DNA of 64,000 bases from contig JARCOQ010000012.1 of the NCBI GenBank assembly GCA_029207755.1, forward strand, positions 18,153,740-18,217,739, in the 5' to 3' direction. This document shows positions 39,280-54,097 of the stretch, piece by piece. Source of the stretch: Chamaea fasciata. Its lineage: Eukaryota; Chordata; Aves; Passeriformes; Sylviidae. Under the pieces are notes generated by a model. That model made no database searches. It was not told the DNA's origin and saw only the letters and a list, made by a program, of their open reading frames with translations. Each line of letters opens with the position of its first letter. The stretch's first letter is position 1. The translations under genes were made by a program, and so were the position numbers.

Positions 39280-42200
39280 CTGAAAAGGAAACACAGGGGA
39301 AAGAAAGAGAAACTTAGTTCCAAAGAAGCAGTAGAACATGGTGGACCTTTCTCTTGCTCTGCATTTAGAATCAGCTGCGTTTCGGTAGATGGCCAATGTA
39401 ATCACTACTTGACCACTGTTCTAAGTAAAACAGGATGACAGCCCCTTGGAATCTCCTGGCAGAAGGGTGTCTGCACTCCATATGGCTTAAATGGACACTC
39501 TTATGGGCTGTGCTGGTCCAGAAGGGGAATGCTCAGAGAACACAGAAAGGACAAAAAGTACATGAAGAGTCCACTTTAGGCTCCTCAGTTCCAGTTTCTA
39601 GCAATTCTTCTCAGAAGAAAAACCATGTCCTTTTTTTTCTTTCCTTAAAAATGTCAGCACCACATACAGCACCCAGCACCCAAAACTGAATCCCACTTAA
39701 CAAAGAAATGTTGGTGGAATAAGGATTATGGAAAAATCCAACCATAGAAGTACACACAGTACAGCTTTCTGCATCAGAGGCAGAAGAAAGAAATTATGAA
39801 GTGCTTTCTTTTCTGGGGAGAAAAAAACTGGCTTACTCCTTGAGAAATATATTTATTCTACACATGAATAAATGACTCACCACTGATTGCTCAGCTGCCA
39901 GAAATCAATCTACAGGAATAGCAAGTGGGACTCTACACCCTTGTGAGGACCATGTCAGACATTTGCAGTACTATGCTTCTCAAGCCTGCTTGATAAGGCA
40001 TTGCATTGCCTTCAGCAGGCTCAGAAATCAATAAATAACCAAATAATCATTTGGACAAGACAACATTTGAGCCAGTAACCCCCTTGGTTCATCATACATT
40101 GATTACAGGAAGGCACATTTTACATACAAGACTTTGATCTTGATGCAGTATTTGTGTCACCTCCTGATTTCTATGGTAATGAATCAGAGTTTAAATCTGT
40201 GGATGTAAGTCTTTTTCCAACCACCCCAAACAACTATGAGAGGCTAATCATCACAAGAAATAAGATTTTCCTTCACTGTGTTTGAAAACCTTGGGAGTTT
40301 TCCTCCCCTGGCTGCTTTTTCACAGCAGGGTCAGTCAGACAGCACAAGCAGAAGGCAGGGCACTCCACTGGGGCACCCTCTCTGCCACTGAGTCCTAATT
40401 GCAGCAGTAATCAGGAAAACTGTGCAGTGTAGCTCTGTCCCCAAGCACCAAATGTGACTAGGTAAGGATGAATACAAGCTACCACAAAAAGTGCTATCAC
40501 ACTCTGCTGTAGCTGATCACCACTTCCAACACAACTGCTACTGAGAGCAATGGACAGTGAGTAAACAAAGGCAATCACGATAAAACTAAACAATATTTCA
40601 CCTGGGCTAGGACTCTTCTCGCTACATTGCACACACAGACATAAACTCATGAAGATTTACTCCGAGAACTTTTAAAACCCACTCTCCAGCTTCCTCCATG
40701 AACAAATCTGTGCACTGAGTGAATCTGTGCCCTGCCTGAAGTCTTTGCCAGCCTCTCCAGACTGGGCAAGGCTTAGCTGCAGACTTGCAGGACTGGAACA
40801 TCAGGAACTGCCCCGGTGGCTGCAGCTGCAGAACTGCACCAGGCTTAAAGCTACAGCAGCAAACTCCTTGGGGGAGTGCTACAGAGAGAACTGCAGAGCT
40901 CCCTGTGTGCACAGTACAACTAATACAAACACTACAATCGTTCACTTAATACGGAATACGGAACGGTAATCGACAAAGCTGCTAGCTGAAAAAAGACACA
41001 AAACAGGCAGCAAATGTCAGATCCACAGGGTGAAAAAAACACGACTGGACACCAACAAAGAAACTGCAAACCAGCCTGGCCAAACCTCAAAATCAGAAAC
41101 CCCATCCACACTTACTAAGTTTGGATTTTATGGTTAGACTTGCTTCTAAAAATAGCTAAAGATACACATAAAAAATCTACAGATACAGAAAAGTAGCTGC
41201 AGCAACTGAGAATCATGGAAGAAGCTGCTAACATGCTGTAATAACAGATCAGTTCTAGATCTTTGGACACACCCCAGACTGACCCTTCCAGAGTCACAAA
41301 TCAAGTTTCAAGATGCTTTGTGGGTTCTGCAGCAGTTCTGTGGCCTAACTCTGTTGCATTTACAAGTGTAAATGCCCATTCAGCATGGTGGCAGTAAAGC
41401 TGTGACTAACAACTCGAGAACTCCCTGTACGTGTCTACTGGAAGTTGCTATGTTTTGTATATTTTATTGTACATTTTACCTGCAAAGTGGTTATTCTGAA
41501 CTTACCAGAGGTAGAATCTTCCTATGTCTTTAACCTTACAATTATCAGCATTTTCTCAAACCCATTCATCACTCAGTGGCTGTTAAATAGTTTTTGAATT
41601 ACTAGAGAACTGAGCAATGGAAAAAAAACTATCACAAAGCTGATGGTACACCAAAACAAGGCTCACAAGCTAGGAAGCACCATTTGTTCAGGTCTCCTGG
41701 CTTCCAGACAAGAGGAGACATGAGGGAAGATGATCTTTCAAATTCCACCACAGATCACAGCACACCATCCAGCCTGTATGCTTCAGTGAGAAAGCATCCA
41801 AACCAAACGGGACATCTGGGAGATATTTTGGCTTTTATCGGGAATTCTCTTCCATTTAACTTCAGTTGGGAACATATCCATCAGCTAAAATGTTGCCCAA
41901 GACATGGAAGTAGCCCAAATATTGTAGTTATTCTGAGAAAATAATGGGAGCCTAAGAAGATCCCAGTTTCGTGTATTTGCTTGCCAGGCAAAATAAATGG
42001 TGAAGCACATTTATATCAAATAAAATGTATGACAGCTACTATCTTTTCCTGTTGACTAACCAGAAAAAAAAAATCTAAAAGAAGGTTCCTTAGAAAAAAT
42101 ACATTTATTTTACCCTGAAATTAGATGGCAAATCTAGTGAAAAAGATACTATTAGTGCATTTGAGTTTGTTCTCAGCTGCATGTACAAAATCACCTGTCT

Positions 42201-45200
42201 GAAAGTGTAGTCTTAAAAGGGTCACATACAGAAACAACTACTTAATGTTATTTGGACTGCTATCAAATGTAGCAGCAATATCAACAAATCAAATGCAGAA
42301 ATGAAAATAGGCCTTGTAGGCATCTTGATCTACAGCTTATCTCTTAAGAGCTGTTTAAAACAGATCGACACAGGCAATAATATCATAAACATTCACCAAA
42401 CCCCATCATATTTCCCTTTTAGATAGTGCTACACGTCTAGTAGACTGTGTATGTCATCATTACATACACATTACATTTTGTATAACAGAACTTAACTGTG
42501 AATTCAGTTTTCTGCTGAATGACGAAAAACTTCACTTTAAAAATACCGGTTCAGCACTGCTTTTTCAGCAAGAACACAGTTGTGAATTGCTGATCTCAGT
42601 GAGATGGTATGTCTGAGGCTGTCAGGTTTCTGAGGCATTTGAAAGGGACGGTGAATAGAGGAGGGCTGCTGACCGAAGAGAGACATTAGATTTTATGTCA
42701 AACTGTTCACTGATTTAGCTTGAAGCTGAGGAGGTCAGCTCTATCTCTTTCAAAACCTTCTGAGAGAGAAGCTGATCTTGCTTTGCGTCATTTTTTTTTT
42801 TTTGGTGAGCAAAAGCAACAAACACCTTCATTTCAGGGTGAAAAGTGCACGATGTATAAAGCAGATTTAACAGTGAGAATACCCGAGCACCCCATGAAAA
42901 TTGCATGCTACTGTTTCAATTTATTTTCTAGAATGACTAGGAAGCTATACCAGAAGTAAAAGATGCAGAGCAAACACAGTCCAAACTTCTTGGAAGTATG
43001 GGCATAGCTCTCCCAATGGAGGCTTCAGTTCTGTGTGTATGCATAATCTTTCCTACAAAACACACTACAAAATACTGTGAGCATTACTAACTGAAACTGA
43101 ACAACGCCAAGTATAAGAAGAGCCAGATGATAACTTGCCATTGCTCTACTGACAGAATGCCTTGTTTAAGTACCAGTAACCCAACATTAGCCAACAGCGT
43201 GGGAATACAAGGTGCCTTCTGCCTGCTTTACAAGCCACCTACAAAAATAACCAAGAGCATTTAATTCCTTTCACAGGGAAAAATATAAACCCACAAGTTT
43301 CCATCATTTTGCACATAAACCAGTATCACAGTCAAAAAGAAGGAGAAACGTGTGTGACACGCCACAGCCTTGCAGAAGAGCTTGGCTGGACATGCTCCTC
43401 CTCACAGCAGCTCCCAGCCCTTCCCAGCAAGTCCCTGCAGCAGCTCCTCCGTCTACAACCCAACTGGGCTCTGCTCCCCCTGCAGGAACCCAGGAGGGAA
43501 GTCTGGAGGAAATATTTCAAGTCCTGTCAATTCTAAAGTGAATACAGGTTTGTAAGTCAATGCTGGAACTGAAACACAACGTGATGCACAAAACTCCTTT
43601 CCCCTCCTGTCCCTCTGAAACAAAACGGATGAGTAAGACATGGCTGTGTTACTTTCACAGAATATTGGCACCACAAAATGCAGATTTATAGTTACTTTTT
43701 TGCTTTCAAGCCAAGAAAAATAATATGCATTTTGATATTGATTTTAGCTTTCTTAACCTTTGACTGTGAAACACCATGAAACGCTTTGCGTAACACTTTA
43801 AATTTGAACACTGTGGACTATAAAGAGTCATAGCTCTTCATAAAGTCACTGTGTGCCATTTTTTAAAAATAAAGTATCATCTTCCTTTAAGCATGTGTTT
43901 TACTTTTATAGGCTTGCTGACACTTTTATTGTCAAATAATTTGAAACTGCCAGGCAATGAAGCAAATTATGGCCAATATCACAATGGGAAGCAATACTTT
44001 ATTTGGGATATCTGAGCCATGTGTATGAATTGTTATGATCCAACCACCAACCCAACCCAAAGACAAGCTCTCGCAGGCATTTTTTGGGAAGCCCACATCT
44101 ACTCCCACGAGCTAACACATAAAGCTGTCACCTTCCTGCTCTACAGACCTGCTTGATCTGTACACTCAGAACTGGCTCTCCTCACGATAGTTATAAAATA
44201 ATCACTCTTGTGCAGTTGTTAATGTGGCAGAGCGATGATGACTGGGGTGAAAGGCAGGTGGATGTCCTTGTGCAACACATCCTGACACGGTGTCGTACTG
44301 AGCATCACCCACCTGCAACCCATGTCCTCCCCAGAGCCTATTCTCAGGACAAAATCTTCCCTTTCCCTGCTAGTCTTGCAAAATAGCAAATAGAAAACTG
44401 ATATCGCCCTATCTTAGTGTGCCCTCCTCACACCTCAGGTTAAGCAGGTGTGAATACTGAAGCACTTTACTCAGCAACATTTCCTGAGGTTTCAGGGGTG
44501 TGAGGCATTATTAACCAACACGGCTATGAGCAGCCACACAGATGAACTGGTGCCAGCCAGTCTTAGGACAGCAGGAGTGAAGGTACATACAGTCTTGTCC
44601 TTCTCTTACTGCCATAAAAGCAAGTTATTCCCAGCTGGAGATTTATGCTCTGTGATCTCAGCATACCCTGCTCCGAGTTCAGAGAGTGCACTCTGTGCTT
44701 TACACTTCATGCAGCAATTAAACCCTTAAGAATTCACACACTAACAAAATCCAACCATTTGTTTGGTTAAACACTTCTAAGGCAATTTCGAGCTTAAGGG
44801 AGCTAGGTATCAGCATTTCTATGAGATACGCTTTGGAAACGGGCCAAGCGGTTTGGAAACAGGGTGGTTTAATGGGAGACCACAAGAATGAATTATTGTA
44901 AATGATATCACAAGGAAGAAAACAGAGAGATAAGTGACACATACTTTTTCATGCACTTGCATCTTGACTAGCCAAGAGTTATCAATTAAAAAAGCAACAC
45001 TGGGTAAGGTAACATCACAAACCCCAAGAAAGGATTGGGACAGTATGGTGTATAGCCCTACTATGCTCAGGAAGAGGTTTTTTAAGAGAAGCCTTGCTGT
45101 TACCAGCTTCCATCTGACATGGCAGACAAGGAACTTGTACTGGCTCTGTCTTGAAGCCAGGCTTGGCTCACTGGTTTAAAGCCAGCTTTTTGTGATCAGC

Positions 45201-48200
45201 ACACGGGGAGTCAAGAATACCCTTAGAGAAGTGTTGGAGAATACTTTTTCTGTAGGAAATTTGATTCTGTGTATTCACAAAAAGTCAAATTCCTGTTTAA
45301 GCCTCCTGTTCCAAAGAAGAGGCTGTAGCCACACAGGTAAATGCAGTTACAGCTGCATGGCCACTCTCTATTCTCCACCCAGCTGCAAGTTAGGTAACCA
45401 TGTGGTCCCACACCTGCTGTGTCTCCTCAGCTGTGTCTTTTCATCTTGTCTACCTTCTCCACAATTTTTTCATCATCATTCATCCTGTACCACTGTCTCA
45501 CTTCACAGGCTTTCCCAAAATATCTCACAGATAATGGGAGGCTTGTCTCAAACTTTTCTCACAGAAGATGACAAGATCTGCCACTAACTAAGCTTTGCTC
45601 AGAGAGAAAGAGTGTGATAAAAATAAATATCTCTGTCTACACTGGATTTTGAAGGAGAGAGGATTGCGTGCCTGTATGTCTACAATTCCAACTACACAGA
45701 CTTCAGTGGCTGTAGCAAGAACATACAAAAATTGAGCTGGCTGGATTAAAACAGAAAAAATAAAATAAAGCAACCAAACACAAAAGCTTCACCAGGTGTT
45801 GGGTGCCTGCACTGCTCAGGATTTCCCCTCACTGTCACAGACACAGGACACTGGCTCACACAGTCAGAGCAGCAGTGTGGAGCTGGGTGCTGTACCCCTG
45901 GCAGAGAGCTGTGCCCCTGCTCTGCAGCTTCAGCCCTGATGCTGAAAGAAAACCAGCAACAGTGAGTGGGACAACGACTCTCTTACAATGATTTGTGCCA
46001 AGCAGACCTTCAGATCCATTCCTCCCATAGGATATGAAATCTAAACCTCACTGAATCTACCAAATGAGCTGCACATAAGAGCTGGCTCAGCAAACATCCA
46101 CGTCTACCAGTAAGATTGCTATTTTCATGCACAGGCTAAGAAGGAGTCCCTTGCTTACAGCATTTATCTCTTGAAGAAATCTATGACAAGATCCATAAGC
46201 TTCTGTGCTAAAACAATCCATTTCCATGACCAAATACAAGGCCTCTTCTACCCCCACGCCGTTTGCATTCATACCTTCTTAAAAATGTTAAGTTTGCCCA
46301 GAGCAAGGAGTCAAAAATCTTCTGATAGGCTTGTTCACAGATAAATTTGCCCCCAAGTGCCATTCTCAGTGTTTCAGCTAAAGCAGAGGGATGTTTCTGA
46401 TACAGAGGTGCTGCACACAAGTAACAAGTACAGGGAACACAGTGCTGGGCTGGGGAAGGAGGTGGCAGCATGAGGGCTCCACAAGAAGCAGAAGGCAGTT
46501 GAAAACCTCAGCCAGATCCATGCTGACCGTGTGCCAGAGACCAGGAGCAGGCTCAGGGGAAGTTCTGACCAAAGGGTTACCTACCTGACTTGTCTTTTTG
46601 CTGATTGGATGATTTCTTTTTTCTGTCTTTACTACCCTAATTATTATCCATTTTTAGCAGACATATTTAGTAAGTCTCTCAACTTACTCTCTTCAGCCGA
46701 GTATTCTCTTCAGCAGAGACAGTTTGCTGAGAAGTCAGCAGAGATGGCAGCAAACCCCAAGTTCTGGCTGGTTTCCATCCATGAGAAGCCTCCCCATTGG
46801 AAAGGCAGTATCTGGGGCACTCATGGCTGCAGATGACTTGCTCAAACAAGGAGCTGCAGGGAAGAGAGGGGTGCATTCAGGGAGAAACCTGTACTGGCAG
46901 CTGAGTACTTCCCAATCAACACCACAACAGCAAACCTCACTGGCTCCTCACCAGAATGTGTCTCGCCCACGCAGGGTAAGAACAATACAGCCACCTTTGC
47001 AAGTGACTAAACTTCTGCAGTTGACTAAATCAGTCCATTTCTAGACATCTACTGAGAAGTGGAAGGCATTGAAAGTGAGTTGTGAAAGTTTCATATTTCC
47101 AGTACAGGCCACGACTCTTGGGTGCTGATATTCAGAATTACAAGCCTCCTTGGCCTTCCAGCAGCTGTTTCTGGACACTCTGACCTGTGTTGCCCAGCCT
47201 TGACAAACAACCACTGGACATCAACTGAAGAAAGGTCAGACCTTACTTTATGATTTTACTGTAAATATTGTCAAGTTTTCTTATGTGTGTATGTGCACGC
47301 TTACACACATGCCCATGAAAGTAAAAAGCTAACACTTCCAATGTCCTTCCATGATGAAAACTGGGCCAGTGTCCAATGGCACAGGTTCACTTAGGTTTTT
47401 TGACAGCCTATGGTTTTTTTGTTGATTGCTCAAGCAACTTCCAAATTATCAGTTCTCAAATGGAACACAACAGACAGGAGTTTTAGAATACTCCACAGAA
47501 GCTGACAACTGAATGAAAACCTCCAGAGAAGACAGCTGTTAGCCTTTCCATGGACAAATTTCAAGCCAAGTGCCCAGTAGTGAAGGTAGCAACTAGTATT
47601 TCCAAAAAGGAGGCTGCCTATTCCCCAGCCAAGCATGTTATTTCACCTGTAAGAACATTTCTCTGCTATTTGAAAGAAACACCCACTCTCCACGGCAGCA
47701 CCTGTAGTGGAAGTACAGCACTGCACTGTGCAAGTGCAATCAGAAATACTCCTGCCCTGAGCACCTCAGTGGGCTCAGCAGCACCTCAGCAGCAGGGCTC
47801 CTCCTGAGCCTCTGCCAGGGGGGAACAGAGATCCTCTGGACAGACACAAGACCTCACACTGACCTGAACACAAGAATGGGAATTGCATCTGGTTCAGGGG
47901 GAGCACACAGAAGTTGTGTTGGGCACTAACTGTACCTTCCCTCTGAGCCATGTAGTGGATTAAAAGCCAGGCAGACTCCCACTAAAATTGTATTTTGACT
48001 TACGCAATTGAGCTCCCCACACCAATGAGAAAGGTTTTGCTACTGAATTCTATCCAACACAAGCAACATCCATCAAGGGTACTTCTATCATACTTCACGT
48101 GTATTTGTGTTAAAGACCACCACAAAGAGTAGACTACAAGTCCAACAGCAGCCATTTTTTTTTTTTCAGACGATGCTGGGAATGCTAAAACTGTGACAGA

Positions 48201-49579
48201 TAAAAACTCACATTTGACAATTAAAAGGACATTTCACACACATTATAGACAGCAAAAATTACAAGGCAGACCATAATACAGCACTTTAAGGAAAGCTAAA
48301 ATTTGTTACAGCAAACACACTACTAATACTTAGTGATCAGGGCTTTGGTGAAAAGGCTTAAACATTTCTGACAGCAAGCAACCTCACAGCCTGAATTAAC
48401 CAGTACTAACAGAACACATTCAATTACAGCAAAATTATTGTTAATTCTAGCAAATACATTTCTCTATTTTTAATCAAATTCAATTTTTCTGAATTAGCAT
48501 AAAATTAATATAGTCCATAGGTACAACAAAATGAAAAATACCTACACTTGATGAAAACAGTAAATATTAATCCAACAAGAGGAATCAAGCCAAAGGAATT
48601 ATTTCAGAAATGGATAGCCAGTTAATTTTGCCATCAACCAGTAAGTAGTAGCAATGTACTTTGTATTATTATTAGAAACAAAGCCATTACTACCAACAAG
48701 CTGTTTCAAAATTGCAGACTGAAAAGTTAAAGCTAACCATTATTTTTGCATACTATTACAGCATGAACTTCAAATGCATAAAAGTGCACGAGGCCAAATG
48801 AAAATACTAGTCTCACCCACATAAAATAGTTGAGCATTTACATCTGACACATTAACATCCTGAGATCTTACAAGCAGTGCTTTCAAGAAGTAATAAATAC
48901 AATATTTTGTACTGTAGGATAGATGGTTTTAATAGCAGACACTGAAGGATTTGGGTTGGAAAAGGAAAGACTTCTATTATCTGATGGAAAAAGAGGGTCA
49001 GCTCCTGCTTTTTAAAGGCAACATTGCCCCCACCTGGACAAATGAGTTTTGGTTCTAGGTTGATATCAGCATCGTAAAACTCGATAAAATACTGAGAATT
49101 CCAAAAAACATTTTGGAAAACAGATACAGCAAACTTTGATCATTTTTTCTGGTATAGCTTTTTCAAGCTTACCGAAATCTTTTCTTGATTTACTGAAATG
49201 TTTCCAATACTTTCCTGAAATAAACGACAGCCTCTCAGTACTCACAGAAAGTCTTCCACTTACTCATTCCTCCAAAGAAGAGACTAGTGCATTTCCTACA
49301 AATAAAACTGTATAATATTACAATAAATATGCGGATATCGTTTCAATGCAATATGTATGCAGCAGAAGCAGAGTGTCTGCATATATAAAAGATAAATACA
49401 CATGGATTATACATGAATTGACGAATTTTTGATTATAGAAAACTGTATATTATGCTTTGAGGTCAAAGAATTAAAATCAGCAAAGTAACTTTTATTTTAG
49501 TTAATAGAAGGCTTAGCCATGAACAACTAAATCTGGCTAGCTCTTGCAAGAGGCAACTTTCTTTTGTGATACTCTACAC

Positions 49580-49862
49580 AGAATCACAGAATAGGCTGAG
49601 TTGGAAGGGACCCAAAAGGATCACCCAGTTCAGCCCCTGTGCCTGTCCAGACCCCCCAACAACCCCCCTGGGCATCCCTGGTGTCCAAACCCTACTGGAG
49701 CTCTGGCAGCCTCGGGGCCGGGACCATTCCCTGGGGAGCCTGGGCAGTGCCAGCACCCTCTGGGGGAAAAACCTCTCCCTGATTTCCAGCCCGACCCTTC
49801 CCTTCACACACCTTGGAGTGACCAGCCACTCCAGGGAGCTGAAAACTGTCCTTTGTCCCTAT
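49580..49862 (-). mobile_element. CR1-type LINE 3' end (minus orientation)
   Basis: The plus strand begins AGAATCACAGAATAGGCTGA, then GTTGGAAGGGACC and GATCACCCAGTTCAGCCCC. This is the reverse complement of the typical CR1 3' end, including the ATTCTGTGATTCT terminal repeat at the left. The segment continues through the usual 3'UTR-like region with no reverse transcriptase frame, so it is 5'-truncated. It is the best-preserved CR1 copy in the window. A 209-residue plus-strand frame starting at 49566 is an antisense shadow of it. Confidence 0.8.
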
Positions 49863-52800
49863 TCAGACATTAAAAATAAAAAGCCCCAAACATTCAACAT
49901 CTTCCCTCTGCATCATCCAGAACAACCTTTTACGACTACCTGTACTTGCAGCCAGGAAAAACTCCCTGTGATGAACAAAGCTTCCGAAACGACAGTAGGA
50001 GAGGTGCTAGAAGGATCTTATGAGAGCACCACAAATAATAATAAAAAGAAAACACCAAAAGCTACATACAAGTGCCAAAGGGAAGGAAGGAAACGCAAGT
50101 TTGACAGCTTTAGCAGAGCACACACATGTAAAGGCAGTGCTCCCAGGAGGTTGCTGAGTGTTTGCTCTGGCAAGTACAGGATGTTACCAATATGAAAACT
50201 TGGGCAAAGCTCACTTCTTTCCACAGCTCTTATTTTAGTGCCCCCTGCTGTCAGCATTATTCTGATGATTTAAATTTGCACTGGGATATTAAGGAAAGAA
50301 GTAGAAACAAAAATATGCCTCAGATAAATTCAGATTTTGCAATACTGGACAGTTTTCCATATCCCCAGCTCTATGATTTGACTCAGCAATAACTGAGCTT
50401 GTTGATATAGCCAAGACACATTTAAATCATTTAACATTATGCTAAGATTGTACTTTTATGACAGATGTGTTAGGCTTTGTGACACTAACAAAGCTTTCTG
50501 GTACCTGAATGCAATAAAACTATTTCCAAGTAAAACTTCTATTACTGTCACCCACAGCAGTGATGGCACATCATAGGAACAGCAGAGACATTCTGTTTCA
50601 CCAAGGATACTGTACACTGCCCAACGTTGTCATTGAAATCAATAAATTATTTCAAAGACATAAGTAATCAATAATCAATTATATGAGTGTTAAAAGGAAC
50701 AGTCAAATAAAGTGAAAGACATCATCCGATGATCCCACTTGCTTCTATTTAAACTTCTAAAAGCTAGATTTATTTGATAAATAATAGGTAGTACCACTGT
50801 GAATACAAGGTTAATGGATTCTCTCTTAGGTTTGCTGCACTTCCCAAGCAGTTGATGCTGGTTGTACTCCCCTTATTTATGCTTTCACCCAAGCCCTCTC
50901 AATAAATTCCAGGGAGGAGCAGTGTCCCCTCCCAGCTGCCAGTCCTGCAGCAGGCCCTGGCCCAGGTGAGTGCCTGCGCTCCTTGGGTGTGGAGCAGACC
51001 CTCTGCAGCCTCAGGGGCTGCTGTTCATTAACGTTGTAACTTGGGGGGACATTTCAAAACATTAAAAATGCTTTCTTTTTGCAGCAGAATAGACAAATAT
51101 TTTCATTATTCTGCAAAGCCAAAATGGACCTGCTAACCCCCCGAAATGCCATTAAGTGCTTGAAGGTCAGTGAAGCTGCCAATGAGAGTCGTTTACAAAG
51201 TGCTGAATTTTCACTGAGGTACATTTGTCAGATGCCATCAAAAACCTAGACCTGCAGCTCACGGCACCTGCAGAAAAGCACCTCAGGTAATAGCTGTATC
51301 CATCCCAGTTACATCTGGGCTCAGGCTGATTTTCTTACATTTCTATTATTTAAGTGTAAGCCTCATCATGAAGAATCAACCTTTATTTTAAGATCACAGG
51401 AGCATTTTCTATTTACCAAACATTGCAGGAGCCCTGCTGATCAACTGCAACAGAGCAATCAACTCCTGCCATGCTTCTGGCATGCGGCAATGCCAGGAGC
51501 TCACAAAGTCAGGCTGCAGGAGTCACCAGGCTGCAAATCAAATGCAATAAACTACAATTGTACTCAAAACCTTCTCAAATCAAAACATAAAATGTACACT
51601 TCAGGTTCACATCTCTGATGGTTTCTAGAATAAACCAGCAGATCACAAAGGTGAGCAGAGACATTTGTCTTGCCCCAGGCTTCCTCTGCTGCACGTGGCT
51701 TTGATGCTCAGTGTTCTCCCTTCCCTCTCTCCCCAGCCACGGTGTGACTCCACACTGCAGCACTGGCAGGGCAAGGGCAGCAGGCAGAAAGAAAGACCCA
51801 AGGCAATTTGCTTCCACTATTTTTAAGGAAACTTTCATTTCCCAGACGGCAGATGCTGATTTGTTGAGACAACACTTTCCATAGAAGCACACTGGCTCTT
51901 ACTGAACTTGTTCTAGTTGCCCAGGATCAAGCCGTAACTTCCAGCCAAAGTCAGAGAACAGTTTAGAAGAGTTGTAACCCGAGTTTCCACCCCCCACAAG
52001 CCCTCCAACAGTTGAACCAGTATTTTCTGCAGTGTGAACAAAAGCAAAACTGCTCATGAGACATGAGCCCAGAAGAATGAACCACGCGGGGGCCGCCATT
52101 TGATAAGCAGGAGTTCCAGGTGCACATTTGCTCTTGATTTGTGCCTAAAGGACTCAGATCTCTACTCCTTCAATTTATTTGGGCTATTGTCTTCTTGAGT
52201 AGCAGCTTTTAATTCCATTCTACTCCTCATCAAACTTTGAAAGACCTTTGGTTTTCCAAAATACCGGAAGCCTCTTGTGTGCAAGGCAGGAGATTGCAAA
52301 CTACAACAACTACTTTAGTTCATGACTCCACTTTCCCTACTCCCAAACGCAGTTACAGCCTCAGCACAGAAACAGAAGGGGTCCTGGCATCCAATTCGTA
52401 ATGTGATACCTGGAGAGGATGCATTGAGTGTCAGTGCAGGGCTCAGTTCCAATCCAGGCTGTCAGAGCATTAAGATAACAGAAGAAAATCAGTATTTGTG
52501 AACAGCCTGGCCATACATCACCACTGCAAGCTGTGATTTGCCACATTCCAAGTAGAAGATTTTATTTGAAGTTAATAGTGAGTAAAAGGGCCAAGTGCCA
52601 ACAATGGCGACTGAGCCTTTATCTGGATGACCTTTCTGACCACAGAGACAACAGACACCTGCTTAGGGAAAGTGTTTGGTTTACAGCAAATTGATAATTT
52701 CAATGTCCACCACAGAATGCTATAGCACATGCATCATTTACACAAAACACTGAATTGCTGCTATTGTAATATTTGCTTTTTATATCCATGCCAGTTAAAT

Positions 52801-53103
52801 ACCTGTATCCTGAACACCTCAACTTCCCTAAAAATACTGATTTCTTTCTCGGTCAATCACAGTGCTTTGTGTTAGATAGCTACTTCAATATTTAACAGAT
52901 TGAAAAGGATAGCCCTGCTTAGCAAGACAGTGTGTATTAACAAGAAGTGTCAGAAATTCCCCTGATAGTCCTTTGTTTTACACTGGGATCTTTTAGTGCA
53001 GAAGCTGTACCTATAAAAAGCGTGGATTATGATGCAGTAGCAGAGATGCAATTCCATACCAGTTTCTTACAGAAGCAATAAACCCACTTGATATGGGCTA
53101 ATT

Positions 53104-53120
53104 AAAAAAAAAAAAAAAAA
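53104..53120. repeat. Poly(A) run, 17 A
   Basis: This is a simple A run in an intron with no recognisable retroposed sequence beside it. Confidence 0.9.
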
Positions 53121-54055
53121 GAACAGCATAAAGCCAGGCTTTTCTAAACCTGCCACAGCTTTTGACAAAGAAGTCAGAATAACAGCCTTAAAAAAAGATA
53201 TAAAAATGAAATAGCACAAACATTTTGGCCTATGATCTTCTTTTGATTCAACTAAATCCTTGTTACTCATACTTTTAAAAGAGCAAACAATGCATGAACT
53301 CAAGCATTTCACAGAAGCAAAGCCACAGTCTTCCAGATGTATTTTTTCTAATATTCAGGTGCTTAGTTGCCTTATTTATGATACTTACTGCACTGCACTG
53401 CTTTGTACATAAAAAAACTGGACAGCACATTTCTGCAAAACCCATGAATGTTGTTCATATCCACTAAGTAATGCTGAGAAAAAGACATGAAGTTCGACTG
53501 AATAATTTATTAAAAAACACACCAAACACCCAATCTTCCAATTCTATTACATACAACTCTATGAATAGTTAAATTAATGTTATGCCAAAACGCTGGCAGA
53601 AACAGAAATAACCCTGAAAACTACTCTTACCTCTTTTTCACCAAAAATAAAGTCTATTTTTTCCCCATGCTCAGGGCTTCCTAAGACTATCCAACAGAGG
53701 GCTCCCCACAGCCATTAAAAACCTTAATTGAAAGCCAATATACAGATGCTAATATACACAGACAAATCAGCACACTGTCATTTTAATGCCTCCTCTGTAT
53801 GCACACACACACACTTCCACACCCAAATCAGACATTTGTAAAGTCACACAGTGAAACCACTCAGGTAGTGCCTTGGCAGAATTTGTATGCTGCTCATGTA
53901 TGCTACACCTCAGGACTTTTTCTGAAACACTATTTTTAACTGTGGAAAACGAGCGTGCTTCTAAATTGTCTTTACAGAAATTAAATCACTTTTTCTTATT
54001 ATTTTTTTTATTCTCCCTTGAGAATAAAACAAAAACAAAGCAGCCAGTGTGGAGC

Positions 54056-54097
54056 AGAGTCTGCTCTGTGAGTACCAGAGTCTGCTCTGTGAATACC
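54056..54097. repeat. 21-bp tandem duplication
   Basis: AGAGTCTGCTCTGTGAGTACC is followed directly by a copy with a single G-to-A difference, at 54056-54076 and 54077-54097. Confidence 0.9.

Noticed and set aside
49566..50195. A 209-residue plus-strand open frame, the longest in the window
   Set aside because: Its first half is the antisense of a CR1 3' end, and the rest is Lys/Ser/Asn-rich with no family resemblance. It is a chance frame.
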